DNA of 64,000 nucleotides from Blasia pusilla (lineage: Eukaryota > Marchantiophyta > Marchantiopsida > Blasiales): the NCBI GenBank assembly GCA_050084515.1, contig CM114271.1:43648001-43712000 (forward strand), in the 5' to 3' direction. Positions within the stretch are counted from its first letter, which is position 1, and every line of letters begins with the position of its first letter. This document shows positions 1 to 15,837 of this stretch, in pieces. The notes under the pieces are model-generated. The model made no database searches. It was given only the letters and a program-made list of their open reading frames with translations, and had not been told where the DNA came from. A program made the translations under genes and the position numbers.

Positions 1-158
1 CCTCAATATGGCTCGAAATGAGCCGAAACGAAGGGGAAACCTGCTCTCTCCAGTGTCCCGTGGCCTCAACAGGTCATCCTTGACCTATTGAGCTTGTCCT
101 CCGTTACTCATGAAGGCGCTCTACTAGATCTCACCGATCTATCGTAAGAGACGTGACA
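1..158 (-). mobile_element. LTR 5' portion (same family as the DNMT-gypsy LTRs)
   Basis: On the minus strand this begins at 158 with TGTCACGTC and then follows, with scattered mismatches, the first part of the LTRs at 12,190-12,832 and 25,558-26,063, including the shared GATCGGTGAGATCTAGTAG block. The LTR is cut by the left edge of the window, so the rest of that element, or a solo LTR, lies to the left. Assignment rests on direct comparison of the three copies. Confidence 0.75.
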
Positions 159-2783
159 AAGATCTCTTTAAATTTTGATTTTCTTCATTTCCCCTAAAAT
201 TTGCACAGATTTCCTACTCCTTTTGATCCTACGGAAATGCTTGATTTTAAATTTTTCTTTCTTGCGGAAGCTTTAAAAACATTGTGCTATTTTAGTGAAG
301 AAAAAAGCACACCGAACGAAAATAGAACAAGTTTTCTTCATTGGAACATCTCCAATGTAAGTTCATTTGATACTCAACTTTCCATTCAATCAATAGGTCA
401 AAAGTTTCCTTTCACATTATTTTTTACATATCTTCAATAATTATTTATTTATAAATTTTTCATATTGTTCCAGGCTTATGATCCATCAAATCTTGTAGAT
501 ATATATTTTTTGGAAGGTTTTGTATGGCGAAGCCCAAAAACAAAAACATGCTAATTGCTCTCATAAGATGGCAGTTCTAAAACCAAAAACTAGACCTACC
601 AACAAGAGTATAAAAGAAGAAGGAAATCATGGTTGACAATCCAAGTCCATTTATAAGTTATACTTAAATATAAATGTCCCTATTTAGATAACTTTCTTAT
701 TTTTTTGTTTTTCTAGATCTTTGCTTATGAGGATTCACCATTCATATCGTTGCATTGTCTATTCACATAACTTTTGGATCTTATTTCAAGCCTTTGAGCG
801 AGGATGCAATTACGGATGTGATAGATCATGGTGTTCATCTTGGAGCTAGGAAAGATGAATTTATTTAAGATGATTCTATACTTTAAGTGAGAGGTTGCCA
901 CTTATGTATCATCAAGAGTTCAGCAACTTAACATCACATCCTATGAAGTTTTTGGAGAATGCTTTTGCAATTGGGCCAACTACTTATGTACTACATAGAG
1001 TTGAGATATCTACCATTACCCCTACTATTCACGATGATTTCTTCACACATATAGATGAAGTCATTGAGAATGCGTCTATACTTTGTATAACTCAAGATGA
1101 AGTTATCTTAAGAGTTGATCAAATGTCTTCTATAATTCATGGAATTGTGTCACAAATACAAAGTGCCACCATACCATATGCTTCTATAATTTATATTTCG
1201 TCTAATATTAATATAGTTTTAAGAGTAAGAAAATAACTTCCTTGAAAGTGGTGTAGGAAATTTGCAATTACAAAGATTTTGGATCAAATAAGTGGTTCTC
1301 ATATCTTGAAGCCATCTTTTGCATTCTTGAAATCATTGATTTCAGGTGTTGATCCTTGAAGCTTTCATTTTCTTACTCATGTCTTGGCTTATAATTTTAC
1401 ACTTCAACTAGCTTCTACACAATAGAGTGCAAATAAATGAGCAAGTTGGTAGATACAAAGATACACAACCACACCATGGCTAGCTGAATGTGCTCACATT
1501 CTGAAAATCATCAATAGAGAACCGAACATGATTTCCTTCATCAAAAGAAAAGAATTGCCGTTTTTTCAACCAATGTCCGGGTCCAACTAGTGCATTCCAT
1601 GAAAAATTTCATTACTCAGATATGATGAGATTCAATCCTAGAAAGAGAGAATGAACATGGTAAGAGAATACCTCAGAACCCACAAGCAAGATGCAGGGAG
1701 AGTCCCACACAAAACTAAATTCAATTCCTTCAACAGGATTTGAACGAGCAAGATATTCTAGTACAAAACCCTGCCGGAAGTTTCCCATGTGTGTGGGCTC
1801 AATAAAATATCTATTTCATATTCCCCATAGCAGCAGTGCTGTTTGGAACAAGGGCGCAATAACTAACCTTCATATTACAAGTTGCCAAAGCACTTTACTG
1901 TCCAATGATGAAACGGTAGTTGTTTGAAAGGGAGCTCATTGAAGGAAAATTCACAATGATTCAGGATTCGCCAGTATTCCTTATGAAAGAACACAAAATT
2001 CTGGGCTGGAGAAGGCTCTGGTCAAAGAGGCTGCAATTGTCAGCTCTCCTAAAAATTGGATCTACATCTCTGTTTCAGGAGGCATCCAAACAATAGTAAC
2101 TCTAATGTTGTGTTTCGAGTATCAGTGATCTTTACTAGCCCATTACATTCAAGGCAGGAAATCTCAAGCACACAACACGCTGACGAATACAGAATGGCCA
2201 ACTACTATGACAGAACAAAAAAACAAAAAATGGCAACCTCCTCCAAGTGATATTTCTCATGCCGTCACCTTACTTACCAAGTGCTCTCTCTAGTTCTACA
2301 GGCATCTCTTGAAGTCACAAGGAATCAGTTGGCCCAGTATATTAGGATGTGGGTGATGACTAAATGATCCTCACATGACAGTAAATCGAGGCACGTTCTC
2401 ACATATCTGGTTGAAAATTATATCAGCTCTCACTCCAAATGTTCCCTGCTGCAAAATTTCTCGCATTTCAAATAGCAGAAATGAATTCATGCACCCCCAC
2501 ACCTCAGTGGGAAAGGGTGACAGGTGAATTGGTTTCTAGCGCTTCCAACAAAACCTCTCTCATTTTGCTGCATCCAACAAGAGTCTGCACCCACATCAAA
2601 ACATTATCAGAGTGTGACACATACACTTGAAACTCACAAAAGTTCCAATTCAATTCCAACATCATGATTTTGAAACAAGGATTTTTCAGTAATACGATTG
2701 AACTCAGAGCCAGGTCATGGATAGTCTAAGCACAAGATACTTCTGTCATGAGCATACACGGGAATGTGAGAATCAAGAACTTA
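159..2783. other. AT-rich intergenic DNA downstream of IPMDH; no gene recognised
   Basis: The longest plus-strand reading frame is 895-1236 (113 codons). It has no motif I recognise and no intron-exon partner. The right end, nearest 2783, should hold the IPMDH 3' untranslated region, but I could not fix a polyadenylation site. I see no RNA gene or clear repeat boundary. Confidence 0.5.
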
Positions 2784-7973
<5,190 letters not shown>

Positions 7974-10729
7974 AGCTGGAGCTCCACAGATGACGATGAT
8001 CTAAATTCCTTCCGACATTGGGACCGCTTCCTTTACCCTTCACAGCTTTCGTTTCTCCTACTCTAGTCCCATTCCGTTTCATCAGAATCTGTAATTTTTG
8101 GGTTTTTTTAATGTTGATGGGAGGACAATTAATTAAATTTCTACATTATACAATCTCCTTCGTCTCCTGCACCTGTCAATACCATTTTATATCTTATCTT
8201 GAGCGAACATAACAGACTAGCGATGATTATATGAAAAAATATATTAATACTAAGGGAGTGGAAACACTAGGAAAAAAATACTAACTCACATCACAAAGCA
8301 TAATAAAATGGATAGGAGAGTAAGTGGATAAAAATGATTGATACTAAAATAAATTTTAATACCCAAGGGAAAATGAGGTGGAATAAAGTGGATTAGTAGA
8401 CAAATGCTAACATGGAGTGAAATAAATCCAAAAGTCATTAGTACGTGACTCCGAGCTCCATTCACATTTATGGTTAAAAAGTTTTTACAAAATAGCTTTC
8501 ATTGTGGAGACCGGGCACTACAAATCGACTTAGCACCCATATGCCATCATAAGCATGCATAGCACTAGGAGATAGAAAACTTATTAATATGTCTTGGTAG
8601 TAGGGGCCGTAACAATTTTTTTTCACGTAAATACGGGAAAGAGATGTAAAAGGTAAATGGATGAGTTCTATATGTCATTTAGTTGGTTATTGAGTAAACA
8701 TAAGTGATTTTATTTTTCCCTTTCAAAAATGTTAGCAATGTCTAGTAAATGAATTTATTTGGTCACCTACATAAGTGACTTTCAATTATTGGATGATGTG
8801 GTGGTACTTACTTGGTATCTTCATAAAAAAAAAAATTATCGGTCCATGCAATAACTCAAACAAACTTGTGAACTCTTCTTCCTATCAGTACAGTGGTTCA
8901 GAGGTTCCACCTATTTTCTTCACTGACTTGGTGCATGTTAGATAAGAAAGGAAAATATATATGAGATCCAACACAAATATTATCACCGGACAAGGCACAC
9001 GCTTGGGAGCTTAGCACAAATTCACTATTGGACTTATAAACCTTGAGGTCCGCTAAGGAGCGAAGAATGGATTAAGTCATATCCAATATAAATATGAACA
9101 AATGTAGGATTGATTCCATCGCTATAGTTGTTAATCAAATATTTTGATGCATACTTAGTCTGGAGCTTTTGCACACTCATAACGTTATAAATCAATTTTT
9201 CTGTCAATATTTCTATCTCTAAGAATGTTATGTTTAAACTCAACTCTGAATAGCTTTGGAAATGGGGTTATAAGTTTACCATAGTTAAAGTTCACTCTGT
9301 TTTATTTCCTTGTTATTGCTTAGCTCTTTGTGTTTCTATCTCTATTTGATTAGTCCTACTCTTGTTATGCTTGTATGCTCGGGGTGTGTTGTCTTGGTCC
9401 CCTTGAGCGGACCTACTCTGGTTGTTTTGTATCTTCTATGTAAGACTTGACATTGGGTAATGACTAGTATAAATTTGATTAAAAGCATTCATACTTGACA
9501 GTAGAAGGTGATCCCTTGGAGGAGTTGTCTCCTGAAGCCGTAACTATTCAAGCATAACTGAGGAATTTTTGGTGAGTTTTGCACAAATGCTCCACTCCTG
9601 GTTGATTATTGAGCTTCCACACATGAAGTCTAGTTTGATCCCGTTTGCTTAGGTGTCACCTATAAGGAGGTGGCATTGCTGTTAGAGGAGATTTTGTAGT
9701 CTCCTCTCTAAACCCTTTCATGGGTGGTGTTCACGAGGATCTGTGATCTTGTAGACAAGGTTAATATAATGCACGTTCATTTCCTTTTTCTGCATTACAA
9801 CAACTCTTGAATACATGCACGACGTTGATTGATTGTATATAGAATTACTCTCGAATTTCCAAAATTCTGCCTCCTTCTCTCTATTGGGTAAATTTCTTTT
9901 CTGTTGTCTTTTGATTCACTTCTACCTCATGCCTACTCAGGTCTAAAGTCTTGAGATTTGCTCCTATACACACCTAAACTTCTCTTGGTATCCGGTCAAC
10001 CAAGAAGGAGATGTACATTGGCCTGGAGGGTGCTCTAATACCGTTCTGTCACATACTCTTGCATCTTTCTTCCAATCACTCATTCTGGTCTTGTAAATAC
10101 TAATAGGATAATGTTCTATCAAGAAGCCCACACTCAATAGAAGATTCATAATAGTTTTGCATGCAATCCATTTCAAATTCAATGTCCCAAGGTCCACCCT
10201 CTCGTATATGGTTCTCTTGAGTATCATGTTGAGATATGCTCTCTACATCTGCTTTTAAAGTCTTCAAAGTCCGTTTTGAGAGAAATACAACTCTGATTTC
10301 AACACACCCTAGCTTGCACAATCCACATCTTCAAGGTTTCTAAAACCTTCAACATAATGTGAATAGTTTTCCTTGAATTAGGATAAGATTTGTATGACTT
10401 AAATAAGGTATTGTAGGGTAGCCAAAGAGGGACGAGAATCTAGTACACAACAATACAAATTCCAAAATCCATTATCCCTTTCTAACATAAATATAAGCAC
10501 GCCTGCACCCATGCATCGCATGAACATCGAGCACAATTCGATCATTAACATAGATTGTCATAGTATAATGAGAGGGGACTTCAGATTGGAAACTCCAGAA
10601 AAAATAATACACGGCAATAAAGGCATGAAGATGTCAAAATATGCACAAAATGAAATACTCTAAACTTATTAAAAAACTATGACATCACAGACGAGAATAA
10701 CTTCATTAGAAGATGAGATGATCATTATG
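7974..10729. other. IPMDH 5' flank and AT-rich intergenic DNA
   Basis: The first ~100 bases should be IPMDH 5' leader and promoter; I see no decisive TATA box. The rest is AT-rich and without long reading frames. A primer-binding-site-like sequence at 10,029-10,042 hints at an old LTR-element remnant. I recognise nothing else here. Confidence 0.5.
10029..10042 (-). other. Possible LTR-retrotransposon primer binding site remnant
   Basis: The minus strand reads GGTATTAGAGCACC, one change from the common plant PBS complementary to the 3' end of initiator methionine tRNA (GGTATCAGAGC). It follows an LTR-like ACA end by four bases. Matching LTRs and coding domains were not found, so this is at most a fragment. 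Confidence 0.35.
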
Positions 10730-11520
10730 CACTAGAAGAAATCTTGGTTTATATGACTAGGTCGAGTCATTCTTCATGGTAAATGACTCACAATGACTCA
10801 TAACCAACAGAGTCATATAAACCAAGTCATTTATTGGAAATGACTTAAACTACCCGGAAGGTAAATGATTGACTCATTACTTACTTAGTCATTGATGTAT
10901 GACTAGGATATCATACGTGAGGGTGCTTTCATAGTGCCACGTTGGCACATGACATGGCAAGAATATTTTTGTTTTGCCTCTTAGATTGACACGTGTATGA
11001 AATGACTTAGTCATAAATCCACTTTACAAATCATCAAATGATGTGGCATAGTTACAAGGATTTGAACACCCTATCACATATGACCACGTGTCATCACATG
11101 TTAATGAATAATTTTAGTTAAATAATCATGAATTTCTATGTGTAATAATATTGTCAAATTATTTTTTGACTCATGGCTTTAATGACTCAGTCATATAAAA
11201 TGACTGAGTCATTTAAGTTACTTGTATTTATGACTAAGTGAGTCATTATATCTTACTATGTTTGTCATTTTACACGACCGTAAGAGCCATAGATGTAGGC
11301 AAGGACTGGGCTAGTCATATACAATGACTCAGGTAGTAATTAATTTTTATTTTTTTAGAAAGAATTAGTTTTGAGTCATTTTAAATTACTGAAGTTGTTG
11401 TTTACACGACTATGTCTAGTCATATTAATTATTGTGTTCAATCATGACATGCCAATTTGAGTTCTTGATTTGGGTGTTTTAGTCTCATCGATGACTCCAT
11501 GAGTCAATATTAATAATTGC
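10730..11520 (+). mobile_element. CACTA-like element terminus with TGACTCA-type subterminal repeats
   Basis: The stretch opens with CACTAGAAGAAA, which matches the plant CACTA (En/Spm) terminal form. It is followed by about 800 bases dense in short direct and inverted copies of TGACT(C/A)A / GAGTCAT, the layout of CACTA subterminal transposase-binding repeats. I did not find the complementary TTTCTT-TAGTG end downstream, nor a transposase. It is either one end of a decayed or non-autonomous element or a fortuitous repeat cluster. Confidence 0.4.
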
Positions 11521-12189
11521 ATCAGACATAGCAAACCTATGTCCAGAGCCATTTGGGTTCGCTAGATAATTTTAATCTCTTCTTGATGGGCTCTGAATTG
11601 TCCAAACGACACAATTCAAGGACATTGGCAATTGAGGTAGTTTGCAATCATGCCCTAATTTAGCTTGGGGCGAGGGAGCGAGTGGAAATCCTAGGTGGCT
11701 GAAGTGAGGAGTACAACGGCTGCCAATGATGCCGTAGATAGAGCTTGTATAGAGTGGGTGGCTTCCCTTACAATCTCAGGTAGTTCCAAAGACCTTCTTG
11801 TCCCAATTCTTGTCTGACGGCTTAAAACACATGTGTCCAACCTGCAACCACATTGCAACCCTAGTTAGATATGGAGTTTTGCAAATATGGATTGGCACGT
11901 ATATTTCCATTGATTACACTTCTCATATTCAGAGGTACTAGTCCAACCTATCAATCATCCAAAACCACTTGAAGACTCTCACAAAAGTGGACCGACTTTG
12001 TAATGAACAACATTGTCAATAGAATGACTTAAGGTAGAAACACACCTCTAGCAAAAGAAGGTTAGTGCAGAGTCCATAAAGAAACTAATAAAGGTCAATC
12101 AGCCATGATGGAGCCAGGGGTCTTCCCCTCTAAGACTACTCCATTAACTACAATCTTCAAAGATTGCAAAACCAATTAAAAGTGAGAAA
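11521..12189. other. Intergenic DNA; nothing recognised
   Basis: No reading frame, RNA gene or repeat with clear ends. It leads directly into the LTR beginning at 12,190. Confidence 0.5.
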
Positions 12190-12832
12190 TATCGTGCGCA
12201 TACACATCGCTACAAAACATATATCATTGTCACCGAAAACACACACAAACACGCACGATCCCATGCTAACTCATGGCATCCAAACAACGAGACAAGAAGT
12301 ACCAAAATATCTCCAATAAATCAAGATCCAATTTCTCTCAACACCATAGTTCTCAAATGTGTGCACTCTCACATGTCTCTCTCAATGTCAAACCAAACCC
12401 ACTCTCCTAATGAGAGGCTTGGGTCACACACACAAGGCAAGCAAGACCATAGCTCCGCCGCCTCATACCAAGAGGTTCAACAAATAGAGAATGAGCTCTC
12501 AAGCTCTCTCTCCTTGAGGTATACCCCTCCCCTCCCCCAAGCTCTCTCCATGGTAACCTATGCTCCTAAGTCACCTCCTTGGTTCTTGAACTGATATAGG
12601 AGGTCAAGGGCCACTTACCAAAAATATAAAGTTGACCATATACTCAGACTGGTACTTACCTAAAATAGTAAGTTCCTCAATATGGCTCCAAATGAGCCAA
12701 AACGAAGCGCAAACCTGCTCTCTCAGATTTCTCGGGGCCTCAGTTGGTCTTCCGCAACCTCTTGAGTCTGTCCTTCACTAATCGCAAAGGCACTCTACTA
12801 GATCTCACCGATCTATCCTAGAAGACATGACA
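12190..12832 (-). repeat. LTR of gypsy copy A (complete, 643 bp)
   Basis: On minus it starts TGTCATGTC at 12,832 and ends ...GCGCACGATA at 12,190. The copy B 3' LTR ends ...CACGACA, so the family termini are TGTC...GACA, with the last CA decayed here to TA. It aligns with 34,712-35,310 and 25,558-26,063. Outer flanks show no clear target-site duplication because the other end of the element is lost. Confidence 0.85.
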
Positions 12833-12834
12833 TT

Positions 12835-12960
12835 TATCGTGCGCATACACATCGCTACACAACATACATGGCTGCCATCGAACACACACACAAATACGCA
12901 CGATCCCATGCTAACTCATGGCATCCGAAAAATGAGGCAAGAAGTACCAAAATATCTCCA
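12835..12960 (-). repeat. Tandem LTR tail (last ~126 bp) abutting the full LTR
   Basis: This repeats the terminal part of the adjacent LTR (from GGAGATATTTTGG to the CACGATA end) and is separated from the start of the full LTR by two bases only. On its upstream side it meets a polypurine run (AGGGGGGCG on minus), where a 3' LTR would be expected to start. The tail-to-head join looks like a 2-LTR junction. Confidence 0.75.
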
Positions 12961-13148
12961 ATCGCCCCCCTAGCTGATGGTTAGATCCCTCTAACTCTAG
13001 ATAGCCATCTATCCCTACCTACCATGATATACATCTCTCGGACGCTAAGAGCAAGAAGGCCGACTACTCATATGGCCCCATCGTTAATCGCCTTCTTGTC
13101 ATCCATGTCACAAACACAAGTCGGAATGTAGAACAACCTACTCTATGT
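12961..13148 (-). other. 3' end of copy A internal region, up to polypurine tract
   Basis: This short stretch lies between the PHD finger and the LTR tail. The minus-strand frame continues past the PHD with several stops and no motif. A purine-rich run immediately before 12,960 is a candidate polypurine tract for plus-strand priming. Confidence 0.45.
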
Positions 13149-13283
13149 ACATCTAGGGCACATCTATCGTCCCTGAGGAACCCTAGTGAGAGGTGGTGTC
13201 AAGCATGCCATATGTCATCCTCTCGAACATCCATTACAGACTAGCATAGTGGCTGCACTACGGGCAGAACCACACAACATACA
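13149..13283 (-). pseudogene. PHD finger (C4HC3) downstream of integrase in gypsy copy A
   Basis: The minus frame shows the exact PHD spacing: Cys codons at 13,283 and 13,274 (CMLC), 11 residues, Cys at 13,238 and 13,229 (CNGC), four residues, His at 13,214, Cys at 13,205, then LTPPL and 14 residues in all, and a final CPRC at 13,160/13,151. CLTPPL and VP.GR.MCPRC are typical of PHD modules, which read histone tails. Two positions that are Trp in most PHD fingers are stops here (TGA 13,217-13,215 and TAG 13,166-13,164), so this copy is dead. It lies about 120 bases beyond the integrase C-terminal region, in the same orientation. Copy B lacks the segment. Confidence 0.75.
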
Positions 13284-13403
13284 TTGCAAGCATGCAGGAA
13301 GTACTGCTAAGCTTGGATCAATTGTATTGTCAACGTTTGTGAGGTCACATGGCGCACAATTACGCACGTGGTCCTTCCAAACCATACCATAGCGTCCCTC
13401 CAA

Positions 13404-14608
13404 TAAGAGAAAATCTTATGGCAAAACCTCACACACTCTCAAGATGGTGCGTCCTGCACCATCTTGCAGGATGTCGTCTTGCTACAAGTAGACATAGTCT
13501 CCTTGATGAAACCTCTGGATAGTAGGTGGATAACTACCTCCCAAAATAGTCGCATACCTCAATGTATCCTGATGCTGCAAAATCGCCAAGTTCTCAAACT
13601 CCATGGGCATCACTCTCCGAAACAACTCAACCCTCTGAGAACATGCTCGCATTCATACATCAAGGTCATCAAGGTTCAACACCTCACCAACATCTCGACG
13701 AATGGTTGTAGGTCAATCTGGCTCTCGGCCATACAAAAGCAAGTACGGTGACAAAGACGCTAAGGATGCCTGCCTGCTGAATCTATAACCCATCGCCAAC
13801 CACGGCAACTGGAGGTCCCAATATCCTAGGTGACCTCTCTGCAAGCCATACTTGTGTAATCCTCTCTTCACCATCTACACAACCCTCTCTGCTAGTCCAT
13901 CCGCCTCAGGATGATCTCGTGAAGTGGTGCGGTGGTCGATCAAGGCGTGATCACACAAGGCCTGAAACTCTATACCCTAGTCTATCAACACTTCAGCTGG
14001 TGCATCGTAATGACTCAGCACTCAAACTAGGAAGGCATACGCTACTCCCTCACTTGCTTTGTCACGAAATGCAACCAACTCTATCCACTTCGAGAAGTGC
14101 ACGACCATCACCAACACATAACAACTATGGCTCTTCGTCATAGATAAAGATCCTACAAAATCCAAATTCCATCTAAAACCTAAACCGATTATTGGAAGTG
14201 GATGCAGATGTGGAGCATTGACAGTTTCTTGCACTCGATCACACACCATGCATGTGGCAACAAACTGCTGAAAGTCAGTCTGCATGCCTCGCCACCAATA
14301 CTGTATCTGGAGCAAGTTGTACGTCCGCTTTACTCCCAAATAACCCAACTCCTCATGGGCATGACGCACCAAACGTGCTCTCTGCAAAGGATGAGGCACT
14401 ACACGCACTCTACCATCCTCCCAAACTCACAACACATGTATCCCCTCCCACCGGAACCGTCGGGCTCATTGTAATATCCGATCCTACTCTCTAACATCCA
14501 CTGTGATCGCGACGTTTCCAATACGCAGATACTCAAGACCACTCCATTGTCGTGAATGTCACGACCACCTGTCGTCTCCTCACCGGCCTTTCGATCTAAG
14601 GACTCTCC
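13404..14608 (-). pseudogene. Integrase of gypsy copy A
   Basis: An open stretch of 128 codons (14,408-14,022) carries the HHCC zinc domain (HAHEELGHLGV-like start with H..H, YWWRGM, then CMVC) and the first catalytic Asp in WNLDFVG, followed by FSKWIELVA. The second Asp block (VLID, then a stop) lies near 13,990, and the conserved C-terminal part continues with frameshifts to about 13,440. Integrase inserts the element cDNA into the chromosome. It is out of frame in places and not functional. Confidence 0.85.
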
Positions 14609-14811
14609 GACTCAACTCCTTTCAAGTCTTGTTCCACGTTTGGTCCAGGTTTCTCAATCGCGACCATAACAACTGAAACGCGAAGCCTCGCTTGCGTCCC
14701 GTCTCTTGTCTCTCCTTCGAGACCACTCCAATGCACAAACCATCTTAGCGTGAGCCCGCTAATGTTCCAAAGTTCCGCTTTGGCACTCGTTTGATCATGA
14801 GGATCGCGATA
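14609..14811 (-). repeat. Fragment of a third LTR family (first ~200 bp)
   Basis: On minus, from 14,811, it reads TATCGCGATCC and follows the first 200 bases of the solo LTR at 27,016-28,016 (TGTCGCGACCC...), including GCGGGCTCACGCTAAGATGG. Its start sits exactly against the truncated copia LTR, and its inner end is fused to the copy A integrase linker. This suggests insertion into the copia LTR followed by a deletion that also removed the copy A RT. Confidence 0.7.
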
Positions 14812-14951
14812 TTATCTCTAGCCACTATCCAGATTAGTATATAGTTTGGGGCTTGAATAAACATCATACTTGAAGTTCTCCATAAAGTTTAGACGTAGCT
14901 TTACCATTGTATCATTGCCATTATGTATATATCTCTCATATATTTCTAACA
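14812..14951 (+). repeat. Truncated 5' LTR of copia element (last 140 bp)
   Basis: It matches 19,408-19,547, from TTATCTCTAGCCACTATCC to TTCTAACA. About 226 bases of the LTR start are missing and replaced by the abutting third-family LTR fragment. Confidence 0.85.
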
Positions 14952-14962
14952 AGTTATGGGCC
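14952..14962 (+). other. Primer binding site of half-tRNA (initiator Met) type
   Basis: Directly after the LTR the sequence is AGTTATGGGCC. GTTATGGGCC is complementary to the anticodon arm of plant initiator tRNA-Met (GGCCCAUAAC), the site used by Drosophila copia-type elements that prime with a tRNA 5' half. It is not the usual plant copia PBS. The ATG within it is the apparent gag start at 14,956. Confidence 0.55.
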
Positions 14963-15830
14963 TGAATGGGAATCACGATGGTTTCCATGTTGGAATCTTT
15001 GATGGTTCTGACTGGAAAGAGTGGAAGAATCGTGTTCACAATCTTCTTGTTTACAGAGATTTATGGGACGCAGTTGCTAAACGGGTATATAATACATTTG
15101 TGCCAGATGCGTCACCTACCTCTCCTTCTGAAATTGCAGATAAAGCACCTCAAGTATATGTTCGTCAACGTGTACTTCAAACACGGACTATTCAGCAGAA
15201 TGAAAAGTTAGAAAATCAGGCTCGCTTTCTAATTTGTTAACATTTGACAGGAGAACCTCTGGCTCTAACAGAACATCTTGATATAGCTCAAGAAGTATGG
15301 GCCTGCCTATGTCGTAATTATGTTACGACAGTTCATTCTCTGTACTACACTTACAAGCGTCCATGTACAAACTCACTGTTGAATCTTGTAGATCACCTCG
15401 AGATTTTCTGTCACAACTCAAGATTATTGCAAATAATCTTGCATCCCAGAGATCTCCTGTTTTGCACACACATCTATTCACTTTTGCTATTAGCAAATAT
15501 CCTGCTGAATACAAATCTCTCATTCACGTATTGATGCGAGAAAGATAAACCTTCTTTGACGATCTTCAAACCGAGGATCTTGTATGATTCTGAACTAGAT
15601 AAACCTTCAAAATTTGAAAGTATTCTAGTTTCCAATTCTTTTCATAATTCTACCATGAAACGTCCATTTCAATCTATGACTACTTAGTATCAAAGAAATA
15701 TTCCTCAGAGGAATGCCAAACAGCCTTACTCTTACATTTGTAACGAGAAAGATCACATCTCAAGCAAATGTCCTAACAGAAAATTTCTCAAGAAATTCCG
15801 CGAGTATTGCAAAACTCAAACAGAAGATAG
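14956..15830 (+). pseudogene. Copia gag (frameshifted)
   Basis: The frame from 14,956 encodes a copia capsid-like start (FDGSDWKEWKNRVHNLLVYRDLWD) and stops at 15,238. Gag similarity continues in other frames (SCRSPRDFLSQLKIIANNLASQ at about 15,390). A zinc-knuckle remnant lies near 15,740, where the first Cys is replaced by Tyr (YICNEKDHISSKC). Gag would package the element RNA; this copy cannot make it. Confidence 0.7.
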
Positions 15831-15837
15831 CTCATCT

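Noticed and set aside
895-1236. 113-codon plus frame as a possible gene
   Set aside because: No domain, no start context or exon partner; left as intergenic.
10730-11520. CRISPR-like array of short repeats
   Set aside because: Repeats are 6-8 bases, in both orientations and irregularly spaced, in a plant nuclear context.
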